A DNA stretch of 64,000 nucleotides, from NCBI GenBank assembly GCA_963854835.1, contig OY978525.1:20926309-20990308 (forward strand), given 5' to 3'. Source of the stretch: Megamerina dolium. Lineage: Eukaryota > Arthropoda > Insecta > Diptera > Megamerinidae. The notes below the pieces were generated by a model. That model worked only from the letters and a program-made list of their open reading frames with translations, made no database searches and was not told the origin of the DNA. Below, piece after piece: positions 34,663-44,790 of the stretch (positions within the stretch are counted from its first letter, which is position 1; every line of letters starts with the position of its first letter). A program made the position numbers and the translations under genes.

Positions 34663-35784
34663 CTTTAAAAATGGAAGATTTTTTCTTTCTTCATTTTTGA
34701 TGGTATTTTCTTCCTTCTTTTGGCAAATAAATAAAATTTTTATACGCGCATTTTAAAAATTAACGACCTTTGACTGATTCGCCATCTTTTGCGTCTTACA
34801 CTCCTGCTATTGTTGCTATTGCTACCACACTTATTACCAAGTTCTATATATTGTAGTACTACGTACTACTGTTACTCTTCCTACTACTACAGCCATTATT
34901 GTTTGAGTGGCAAATTATTGCTGGCAATTTGTATATGAAATCCTTAAAATGTTTCTCATATTTTGTATTTGTGTCTGAATGTCTTACAGAGCAAAGGAAT
35001 ATAGAGGGAATACTACTACGATATATACTCGTACTCTTATATGAATGTGTAAAAATAAAATTGAAGCTATCATTATCAACATACTCAATACTTAAAATGA
35101 AAGAATAAAAAAAATAATAATATTTTTTTATATTATAAAATATTATATTCTGTAGAAATTTATATATGCAAGTATTTACAATTTTATTGAGTACTTATTT
35201 CAAAAATTAAAGTTGTTTAAATGAAAAATGCATAAAATATGTATGTAAAAGAAAAAATGGTTTTTACTGTTTGCGTTATATATACTAATATATAAAATAT
35301 TTCAATTTCGTGTATAAATCCAAATTTCTTGGAACATATATTTAACCGTTATCTTCTGTACTCCTTACATCGTAATTCGTTCAATATAAATTCAGACTTA
35401 TGTTTCAGTTAGTTACTGTCGAAAACTGATTAATTATCTGATAAATTTAGGCTTTTCTTTCAATTGCTGTCGAAAACTGAACTTCCTTTGATCTAAAAGT
35501 ACTCTAGAGGCATTATGGACGTTGATTTATTTGAACCAACCAACTTATAAGTTCTACTTATTTGAACATATTTGCTCGTTAATGCTAATTTCATTCATAT
35601 GTCTGTAGGCTATTTAGGTTTCGGTAGTACCGAATATTGGTTACAAGGCATAACAATGAAAGGGAGCTCCGTAAAATTCCTAGCCTAATGTCGATTGACA
35701 TTCCCAATAAAAATTGAAGAATAGTAAAATGTAATGATAAGGTCTTTAGGAATGTTTGCTTTAAAGAATATTAAATATGAATAA
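34663..35784. other. AT-rich spacer, no gene seen
   Basis: Only one open frame over 60 codons (34899-35108), without motif or splice context. No repeat was recognised. Confidence 0.5.
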
Positions 35785-37745
35785 TCATAAAAACTATAAT
35801 TTTTTTTGGAGTTCACTGATTTTTATAACCTCGATAGGTTCGGTTAAGTTAAAGCGGCTGTCCGCTTGCGCAGTCTCACTGAGGCCAAGTGAGGCCCATT
35901 GGGATACCGCGGGCGGGCTACTCCATTTCGGAATCAACCCGAATTTCGGGTAAATCGTAGAATTTTCTCCAGCTAACAATGAACCAGCTCGATGAAGTTA
36001 TGCATGAAGTGACTTCCCAGGTGGGTCATTCTACGGCGACCCATGGCCCCGCTCTCACGCAGGAGGTGAGTTATGGATTCTAGTTCTTCCTTGTCGCCGC
36101 AGCTCCGGCAGCAGTCGTCAGATGCAGCTATGCCTTTCCTCCGACGCTAAGAAAAGTTTACCCGTCACCATTAGAATGCCAATACTATCCTTATCAGAAA
36201 GAGTTTGCAACGTTGTACCCTTCTTGGCAAGCTCATCCGCGGTATCCTTCCCTGGTATGTCCCTGTGCCCTGGCATCCAACTATGGTGAATGTTGAAATG
36301 CTCGGACATCTCGTAAAGAGGTGTTCTGTAATTATGCGCTACTGACGAATTCAGATAAACTAAATATATGGATTTTAATACGGTTTGGTTTTCAGTGGAA
36401 ATGTGTTATAACATTACACTTAAGCCATTTCGTTCTTCAGGAATTGCTAACGCAGAGGTGTTCAATGTGAATTCCTATTGTGAATTTCAATAGTACCCCT
36501 GCTCCTACTCGTCCATCGAGTTAGAAGCCGTCAATGTAGAAGTGATTGCATCCCTTGAAAGGGGTGTTCTCTCCATCTGTGGGTCTATTCCCCATTTTTT
36601 ACCTAATGCTCGTTTGCATGAATATAATGCAACCGAAACTTTCCTAACGTGTTCTTCGATGTTACGTTTCCAAAGAAGCTTTTAGTGAGAGATAAGGCTA
36701 CGTACCTGGCAGGATCCGAAATGCTTAAACGAGCTTCCCTGATTAATGGTGGAGTAATGTCTAGTGGTTTCAACTTCCGTGCGAGTAGGACACGGTCTGT
36801 TTTCTAACCCCAAAACCACAGCCAGTTCTTAAGGGTTTAAAGGCGCGCTGCATGCATTTGCTTAGGGTTCTACCGTATTTACCGGACACCGTTAATGTGA
36901 GATTGTCAACGTATGCTATAGTCTTGCAACCTGAGTTTTTTAAAGATAGCAATAATTCGTTAACTACAAGTACACAACATAGAAGTGAGAGAACTGCTCC
37001 TTGCGAAGTCCTCCTGTGGGATTGTTTGTTGATGCTACAATTTCCTTGTTTCGTTTCGATGGTCCTATGGATCAACATAAGGCCTATCAATTTTCTTAGG
37101 CAATGATCAGCTTTTAGTTTGCTTCCCGGAGCTTCGATAATGGTTCAGGGAATAATATTATTGACGTCATCTTCAATATTAATGCAGACGACTATTGTGT
37201 AGTTCTTGAAGTTCAAGGATTTGTTGATAAAAGAGAATGCAGGGCTGTCTCAATGCTATATTTGGGTCGATATTTTGTCGAATACGGGTGGAAGGATAAC
37301 AATGTTATAGGTCTAAGATTCTTGGATCTACACTGCAGGAGTTAATCGTTCAGCAAATTCTGTTTCGAGTTATCATGTTTCTGGATAAGGTATCAGAGAA
37401 GTGCTCAGAAAATGGGCTTGAATTGGAAAAAGCTATTGAGAATCCCAAAAATGGGTTTCCAGGAAAAGCTCCAGTGTTTCGTCGCTACTACATATACAAG
37501 TTTCGCCTGGTTTCTGCAGATAGCTTAGACAAAGAGGGTTTTTGATAGAATTTGCATCGCTGCTTCTGAAAATTCCTCTACGGAATCACAGAAAAGTTCC
37601 TAAGAAGTGCGTTGTGCTTTGCTATCTTCAGTTTGCAAATGAAGCTTGTAGTGGTATGTCCCAGTCATGGATTACTCTATTGGATTCGACTTTGTTAGCT
37701 CTTTCATCTCTGTTTCCTAAGGGGACAGCATTTGTCTAATGTTTG
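35785..37745 (-). mobile_element. R1/jockey-like LINE, 5' truncated, about 2 kb
   Basis: Minus-strand order: region before the RT (SSDETLELFLETHF, about 37480), RT fingers (KYSIETALHSLL, INIEDDVNNIIP), RT palm (CRNTSQGAVLS-like block SHRRTSQGAVLS, then the catalytic YxDD box reading IAYVDNLTLTVSG), then the RT thumb (RNIEEHVRKVSVALYSCKRA). RNase H follows (YIDG-LDGRVGAGV near 36500; HHSWMPGHRDIPGKDTADEL at 36290-36200), then the C-terminal tail near 35800-35980. The YADD motif has become YVDN, which removes a catalytic aspartate. Many stops and shifts. The 3' end resembles that of the 21910 copy. Whether it is best placed in R1 or jockey needs a tree. Confidence 0.85.
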
Positions 37746-38155
37746 ACATAGTGTCTGTGTGAGTGATTCCATCAGTCCACCTAAATCATCTGTACTAGTT
37801 GGTGTCTGTAGAAATTTTGTTGTTTGGTTTCCGTAGCTGCAAGCCTACACAAGTGGCTCTAATCTCGATAGTAATATTTCATTTTCATGATATCGAGCCA
37901 ATATTAGTAGTTCTTAATATAGGTATTTGTGCTAAAATAATGTCTGTTGTATGTAAATCATCTGTATATTAATGTTAGGTATATCATCTATATCTACTTG
38001 TATCGATAATATATCGAAAAATTACAAGAGCCATTAGGTGGCTTAGCCAAGCTTTTCAAACTATTCTTGTAAATATACTACGCCAACCACCCATCGATGA
38101 AGGTCAGCGGATTAAATTATGAAAGAAACTTTCTAACCACAAAATTTTTAACAAT
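37746..38155. other. Spacer, nothing recognised
   Basis: Could be the 5' continuation of the LINE on its left, but no protein similarity could be followed. No open frame of interest. Confidence 0.35.
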
Positions 38156-38500
38156 ATTTCACAAACTATCAATTCCATGTCAGAACTGATTAGTCGAATA
38201 ATTTCAAAGCAATAATTAAATGTATTACAGAAATGGGGAGTACGTATTTTTCTAAACAGTCTAGTATGCTTTAGAATAGAAAAATCGTATTTCACAATTA
38301 TAAAATTTACTTTAGAAAGCATGTAATGTAATTTGGAACAGTTCTATGTGCTTCAGAATGAGTCAAATATACTTCAGAATGTTCAAATGTTTATTAAGAA
38401 GATTCGAATTTATGTTAGAATAGTAAAATGCTTCAGAAAGCATCGAATTCACTTGAGAATAGTTAAATTGATATTAGGAAATATTTCGGAATAGCCACTT
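38156..38500. repeat. Degenerate tandem repeat with about 21-bp units
   Basis: Successive units begin with a TTYAGAA-like core, such as 'ttcagaatgagtcaaatatac', 'ttcagaatgttcaaatgttta' and 'ttcagaaagcatcgaattcac' at 38373-38455. By eye about 15 units of 20-23 bp can be laid out, with the clearest stretch at 38268-38490. The consensus is roughly TTYAGAATNNTYRAATTTA. Individual units are strongly diverged. No coding or terminal signals were found. Confidence 0.6.
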
Positions 38501-40800
38501 GTGATATTTTGAATATTAAAACATAAAATACGTTTGATGCTTCCTGAAGTATAGTTCGAAATATATTCGATGTTTACTCAAATGTCCTCTCAATATCACA
38601 GTGGTTCTTTTGACCCAATTGAGTGTCAAGTGAGACAAAAATAAACATTTCTTCAATCAACTATACAGCAAATTATTGTAATAAACATATATAAAATATA
38701 CATTCCTGTTATCAAATTTCTAAAATATTTTCACAAACAAACCTAAACAGCACAAGTAAATAAAATTTAATTTAAGGGAAACGGCATAGATAAGAAAACC
38801 TTTAAAGTATCAACCAAATAACCAAGAGAAAAAATAAGATGAAATGAGCTTATAAAATCCCACTCTGCCATCTTATAATACACCACATAGAATCCAATAA
38901 AAGTCAATAGAAAAAAATAATATTATCAGATAAAATTTCCAAAATGTCAACAGAGCAGAGCACGGTCACAAAAAGCTAAAATAGATAATACAAAAGGGAA
39001 AAAAGAATAAATTGAAATTTCAATTCAAAAGCGAACTCATACTCAAACCATAGCAACTATCTCATACTATCAGTACTCACTTGTACATATTTACATACAT
39101 ACATTACGACAACGCGCTTAAGTTATGGGATACAGGACACTTTGGAACACGAAACGAAAATAAAAGTCAGTAAAATTAAAAAGAAAAAAAAAACACGAAA
39201 CAAAACAAACAGAAATCATATTCAGCTACCACATGACCATAGGAACGGAGAGAAATAACAAGAACAAATGCCAATAATTCAACTTATCACCGGCGGATAT
39301 TGAAAAATGTAGAGGGACATAATATCCGTCAGTGTTGACAGTTAAGGAAAATGAATGAAGCATGATAGGCTGAAAGAAAATAGAACGAGTAGGAAGCATT
39401 AGACGGTTGTCGGCCTCCACCAGTTTGCTCAAACAAAACTTCACTTAAGGCAAACCAAACCAGGGGGAGTAGTATAAGAAATTCTAAATTATTCGTCCTT
39501 GCTGCGATAAGAAGGACATTTTTACAATTGACAACAGGAAAGGTGTTCATGTTGATGTACTCGTACTTGTGTAGTAAGTGCAAGTACTTCTTTATCTTTG
39601 AGAAATACTACCAAAATATTACTCTCATCCCATTAACAAGATATATATGCATACTCACTCATAGATGAAAGAAAGGACAAAACTTTCAAGCATACTTTAA
39701 ATATTCCCTTTTTAGAATCTATTTTACTTATCGTGCTTCTTCTTGAGCAACACTTTTCAAGTGAAATAAACAGAAAAACGAATGAAACAAAATTATTTGA
39801 GTTAAAAAACCAACAAAAATAAATGAATATATGAAAAGAATAAACCAACCAATCAAAGGGAAATCGTAAAAAGAAAAATCTAAGAAAGTGCTCCATACCA
39901 TCGTAGAGAGTTGCCACAACATACATTCGTAGTTGTTGATAAGGGTGAATAAGTAAATATATATTTGTTTGTCCTGCAAGAAGACTCACCCAGGCCTGTA
40001 CACACCCACAAATAGATAAACAACACATACATAGAACATACAGTACTAACTGAAGTATTAAAAGTGGTAGCAAGGGAGAAAAATGTTATTTTAAAACCAT
40101 GGTCAGGGAGTTGTTAACAAGCGACCCAGTTCAATCATAACCCAATATAATATATGTGAAACCACCATCATTCAGCCAATAGTCCATGATGCTTGAAAAG
40201 TTTATTTACTTTCCATTTCCGTTGATATTTTTGCGTCTATTTCATCCAAATTTTAATTATAGATTCTATTGTCAAATATGCTGACAACTGATTTGACCAA
40301 AGAAAAATTTAGTATGGACACAAACCCGAAAGTTCTTTCTTTATGTTTACTACTTACGACCTCTAATTCGTTCTTGTTAAATTTTATAGCACAGGTTCGA
40401 TTCATTCCAATAACCACCGGGGCTTTGTCTACAGAACCTTATCCGAGATGACCGAAATTATTCTGTTCTCAATTTAGTGAATTGATATTGGTTTTTTTTT
40501 TCCACGATCTTGTGATTTATGGTACATTGTTTTGGAATTCCCAAAAATTCGAACCGTTCCATGAACATTTGTAATTATACCAAGACAAAAAAGTAGCGGA
40601 ATGACAACACCGGCCCTTCAAGTGTCAGAATAATCCACTGTCAAAATTCGGACATAGTTTAATAAGCCCCTTTCTTGTAAATACAGGTTTAGAGAATTTT
40701 TTCCGGAAAGATAACACAGTGTAACACACCCTCTCGGGGAGAAGCAAACTAATCTGAAACGACAACATTTCCCCTCGGTAAAAAAATTCTCATTTCGATT
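38501..40800. other. AT-rich spacer, no gene seen
   Basis: A-rich stretches at 38630-39220 and 39750-39880. Minus-strand frames at 39226-40073, up to 146 codons, are hydrophobic, cysteine- and phenylalanine-rich translations of A-rich DNA. They overlap each other in different frames and have no conserved motif, so they are not called as genes. A plus-strand frame 40269-40451 is short and unassigned. Confidence 0.45.
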
Positions 40801-40802
40801 TT

Positions 40803-41183
40803 GCTCTACTACGTCACAGTTTTTTTTACGGTGGTTTAAAGTTTGGTCTTTTCGGTCAAAAGTGGAATCATGGAATTTGAAAAATCATATGTAAAATTTC
40901 ATTTGGTATAGTTCTTGTCTTCGGACATCCATACTAAAATGTTCTGAGGATTATTTTCTCGAATATCTTAACTCTCTAGGACTAGAGATTTTTCGAAAAA
41001 AAAGTCCAAAATGACCCACATGGGTAGCTAGAAGGTTAAAATGTCCCGAAAAAAAAACTTCGGGAAATTTTAAAATAGGTCTCCAAATACAAAAACTATG
41101 ATTTTTCAAATTTTATGATTCGACTTTTGACCGAAAAAGCCAAATTTTAAACCACTGTAAAAAAAATTGGGACGTAGTAGAGC
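40803..41183. mobile_element. Long inverted repeat element (foldback or MITE)
   Basis: The left arm 40803-40890 and the right arm 41096-41183 are inverted copies over about 88 bp with roughly 10 mismatches. Both contain 'gctctactacgt' (or its complement) at the outer end and the block 'tttgaccgaaaa'. The loop is about 205 bp and contains its own small hairpin 'cccgaaaaaaaaacttcggg' (41045-41064). No coding capacity. Terminal repeats of this length relative to the whole suggest a foldback-type non-autonomous DNA transposon. Target duplications were not resolved. Confidence 0.8.
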
Positions 41184-41384
41184 AGAATTACGGTATTTAT
41201 TACTGATTTCAAATGCTTGTAATTGAGATTAGTTGGTTTTACCTCCAAGACAATGGCCCTCAAATTGCGTCATAGTGTAATATATTAATTTCACCGTATC
41301 CAACTATTGCAACGCAACATGAACAAATCTCCACTACTTAGCCATTTCACCGATTTTCTTTTCTAGCACCATTATATGTATTAA

Positions 41385-41643
41385 ATTTGGATAGTATTAG
41401 AAGGCAACTACTTATATTGGCCAGTGCCATATGACAGAACCTTTGTGACATCACTTTTCTGAACTTTGTCGCAGACTTCTTTTAGAAACTTTCTCGTTAC
41501 ACATTTTAAAGAATTGCCAATTGCTTGCCATTGCACCTTTTTGAAAGAAAAATGTGTTTTATAATACTTCGGAAAGGAATAGAACTCATGACGTATAGAC
41601 TCTTGTACGGAAGATCAACGCATTAACCAACTGATATACGGAA
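41385..41643 (-). mobile_element. tRNA-derived SINE, old copy (copy 6)
   Basis: The minus-strand head is near 41575-41643 and is strongly diverged (the box B complement reads 'ggaatagaactca'). The body is recognisable by 'cagaacctttgtgacatcac' and 'aattgccaattgcttgcca'. The tail end is missing at about 41385. Probably the oldest SINE copy in the window. Confidence 0.7.
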
Positions 41644-41739
41644 CCCTCTTTGGAAGAATAAAATTCACGCCCCAAAAATGTCCAATAATGTCTGTCCTTC
41701 ATAAAAGTCGTTTGCAAGATCTTGAGTTTATTTGTAATA

Positions 41740-42069
41740 GTGGCAAGTAGCGAATAAGGTGCAAATATGAATATGATATTTGAAGGTACTCATATTGATA
41801 TAGTTAAGCGTTTCAAAATCCAATGACTGTACTGGTTCGGTCATTCCGAAGGTAAGGAAGAACGTGCTCCAGACAAGATGGTATTGTATCCAGATCCAGT
41901 TGTGGGTAAAGGAGATCCTAATCTCCGGTGGAAAAGTCAAGTACTGGAGAATATGTCAGTGCTTGAAATTTTTAACTATATCCAGCGAGTGAGAGAGCTG
42001 AGACGGCTGGCAAAACATTTCGCATCCGGTTAAATTCAGTTTTCGATTGTAATGCCGATATAAGTACGT
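41740..42069 (+). mobile_element. LINE fragment with TAAG-like tail (copy B)
   Basis: The plus strand encodes THIDIVKRFKIQ, LYWFGHSEGKEERAPDKMVL, then KGDPNLRWKSQVLENMSVLE, the extreme C-terminus of the same reverse transcriptase polyprotein as copy D. It ends in 'gccgatataagtacgtaagtaa', matching the shared tail. The overlapping minus-strand frame 41728-41940 is a shadow. Confidence 0.8.
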
Positions 42070-43410
42070 AAGTAATTTTTTATTATTTTTCTCGTGCATA
42101 TTCATTACATACCCATACATTTTTGTGGTCACTTTATCATTTCGTTTTATGATACTTCAATAAATTTCTTATTTCTTGTCGGTGTATATTTTTATGTGAA
42201 AAATTTTTCAACTTTAAGTTGACAATAAAACTGTAAATAGATTTCATCAACAGTTTACGAATACTTTAAGTTTGTTGATATTTCCTGTTGGCTTTTTGCA
42301 TTTCTATTTGTGCGAGTACATTTCTCTATCATAAAAAATATATACTTTTATTAAATTCCGTTTAAACGACGAATATATTTACACAAGCAATTTATACTTT
42401 GTACCATGTACTCACTACTTTTCAAATTAACCGCATATCAGCGAAGCTACCATCAGTTTCACCTTGATGCTAATGATATGAAAATTATGTAAGTGAAAAT
42501 AATTATGATGGTGATGATGATGAGGCTGATGGTAATCTCACTATTTTTAACTCTAACCCTTTTTGTTAGAAATTTGTTTTTCGATTAAATGATATTAATG
42601 ATCATCACATATGAGTATGAAACAGCTGTTTAATATTCTTAAGCACACGCACGCACGAATTAGAAAAATCCCCAAAAAAATATTCAAATAAAAATGTTCA
42701 ACATCACTGAGAGCAGAAATTTAAATATATAATAAGCGCGCTATTTTGCATATGAGACGCAACTAACAGACTGACTGATGATGTCTAGCTATTCCTATAC
42801 TCGTACAACGTATGCACGTAGGTACCTGCATATTGAAATACGATCAACTGCTATTTGTTTGAATACTACATATGTATGTACGATGTATGTGTATGTCTTC
42901 TATACGCACACTTTGAAAGGGTTGCGTGCTACGTGTGTTTATCCTTTTTGTTGATGCATATAAATGTAAAAATTAAGGATAAATAAAGGATCTACATATA
43001 CTGTACGTATGTAAAGGTGCTACAGGATGCTGCAATGATCATATCCTACATGTATGTGGCAGCAGCTAGTTTCGATTTTGGCTATTGTTAAGATATATGG
43101 CATATAAATAGAATTTTAATTGGAGGGCGTTTTCATTTATTTTTTCTTGCTATTATTCAATCACTCATAATCATTTATTCACATACATGTGCATTGTATT
43201 CGATTTTCTATTTAGATTTCTTTTATTGTATTCAATTGGAAAAAATTAAATTTGAAATTATATACTATGGGTGCTCTTCTAATTCTCATTGTCATTGTCA
43301 TTAACATGTGATGCATGTCAATGTTCATTGACCCAAGGTTAACTTTTATGAAAGGTGTACCATTCATTATATATGCATGGTATGTTAATTCATATGACAT
43401 TTGCACTCAG
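42070..43410. other. AT-rich spacer or intron, no gene seen
   Basis: No coding signal. If the exon at 43411 is real, this is upstream intron. A GATGATGAT-rich stretch lies near 42505-42530. Confidence 0.45.
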
Positions 43411-43629
43411 CACATCAAGGACAAATTGATAGCGAAACCAAATTTACAAGGGCTCTGGACTCGTATAATGGAAAAAACCGATTAATAGAGAGTTCGTTTG
43501 CTACTTGTTTGTATCCGGATAGTAAAAATGCGTCAGTGCTCAAGATACTATTTCTTGATGGAACTACACTAATTGTTTCATGGAAGAAAAACATGGAGGA
43601 AAGATTTAAGAATGCTTTATTCACATTTT
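43411..43629 (+). CDS. Candidate internal exon of an unrecognised gene
   Basis: The acceptor 'catttgcactcag' precedes 43411 and the donor T|GTAAGT follows 43629. The exon is 219 nt, a multiple of three, with phase 1 at both ends and one open frame of 73 codons. The peptide has balanced composition, unlike chance frames nearby: GQIDSETKFTRALDSY, NRLIESSFATCLYPDS, ASVLKILFLDGTTLIVSW, KKNMEERFKNALFTF. I do not recognise the family. The alternation of hydrophobic residues in LKILFLDGTTLIVSW suggests a beta hairpin. Neighbouring exons are not certain. The candidate at 59536 has a compatible phase. An overlapping minus-strand frame exists but has no splice logic. Confidence 0.45.
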
Positions 43630-43764
43630 GTAAGTACCATAGAATTTTCTGATAATACTGTGCGTAAGACTATGAATTGTATACTGGACGTACACTGCGT
43701 TTGTCGGTCCTAGTAGCACTTATGGGGCGCTAGTGTGGTGCCACTACAAACTTTTTTTTTTTAT

Positions 43765-44102
43765 AAATAAATATATGGCACTTATAAGCCCCGAAGGGCT
43801 TTTTGGCCGATCTTCTCTTCCATTACTCCTGTGCGTGTTAAATTTTGGACAGTATTAAAAGGAACCTACTTATTTTAGCCGGTTCCGAACAGCAGAACTC
43901 TTGTGGCATCATTTTTCTGAGCTTTGTCACAATGTTCTTTTAGAAGCCTTTCCATGACAATTTGTTACTGCCGGAATTATTGCCAACTGCTTGCAGACAG
44001 GTGGGTATCTTTCGGAAGAAAAATATTTAGAGATAAAAGTTATGCTTCAGCCGGGGATGGAACCCACGACCTAGAGATCAGAAGGCCAACGCACTAACCA
44101 CT
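43765..44102 (-). mobile_element. tRNA-derived SINE, full length (copy 7)
   Basis: The minus-strand head is at 44040-44102 and the tail at 43765-43785 ('ataaataaatatatggcac' on the + strand). It is well preserved: body blocks 'tagccggttccgaacagcag' and 'ttgttactgccgga' match copy 4 closely. It sits just upstream of a mariner relic. Confidence 0.88.
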
Positions 44103-44104
44103 AA

Positions 44105-44790
44105 AATTTGTAATATCCAATTAAAGTTTTCAAACTTACCTCACAAATATCCCTAAAAGTTCATATTTATTTGAAACACATTTTACATTGTAATATTTAT
44201 CAAAGTATACTCGATCAGAAGCTGTGACTTTTATCCATCTTTCCGGCAATTTGCTGATTCAATCTACAATCTGTCTTTCGATGCAATTCAGCTCCCAAGC
44301 CAAATTTTTATACATACTTCTCCAGAAAGAGTAGGTATCGACCGGAACAAAAAGTAATCTGATGGAGAAATTTCTGGTGAAATTTGCGGGTGGTGTAATA
44401 CTTCACAGTTATGTTCATCTAAATAGTTTGTAACCGATTGAGTAAATTGTGGTCTGGTGTTGTTACGTTCAAAAATTAATTTATTGTGTCTATTCACCCA
44501 TTCTGGTCGTTCTTCTTCAATAGCTTCAATAGCTTCAATAGACATCGGCAGTAATAGTTTTGTACAGTTGCAGTAATTCATTCTCAATACCTTTCATATC
44601 CCACCAAATGCATAACGATACCTCAGCACAATGAATATCTCATTTTGGCTGTAGTAAACTTTGTTCATCAGACTTTACCTATGCTTTTTTTGTTGAACGT
44701 TCTCCTTATATATCCATTTTTCATCTCCAGTGACAATTCGATATAAAAATCCTTTTCCAAAAATCCCGAGATCGACAAAATCCCGAATTC
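44105..44790 (-). mobile_element. Mariner (SETMAR-like lineage) transposase relic
   Basis: Minus-strand order: FLYRIVTGDEKWIYKEN (about 44750, first catalytic aspartate kept), SLCIWWDMKGIENELLQLYK (about 44620), then RHNKLIFERNNTRPQ (44480), where DNARPH has become NNTRPQ so the second aspartate is lost. Then VLHHPQISPEISPSDYFLFR (44390; third site kept as SPSD although SPDL has changed to SPEI), and a C-terminal block WLGS-IASKDR (44290). Frameshifts separate the pieces. The DNA-binding domain is missing. Terminal repeats were not found. Confidence 0.8.

Noticed and set aside
39226..40073. Minus-strand frames up to 146 codons that look like membrane proteins
   Set aside because: Hydrophobicity comes from translating A-rich DNA on the opposite strand. 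They overlap in two frames, have no splice signals or conserved motif, and the composition matches the surrounding noncoding DNA.
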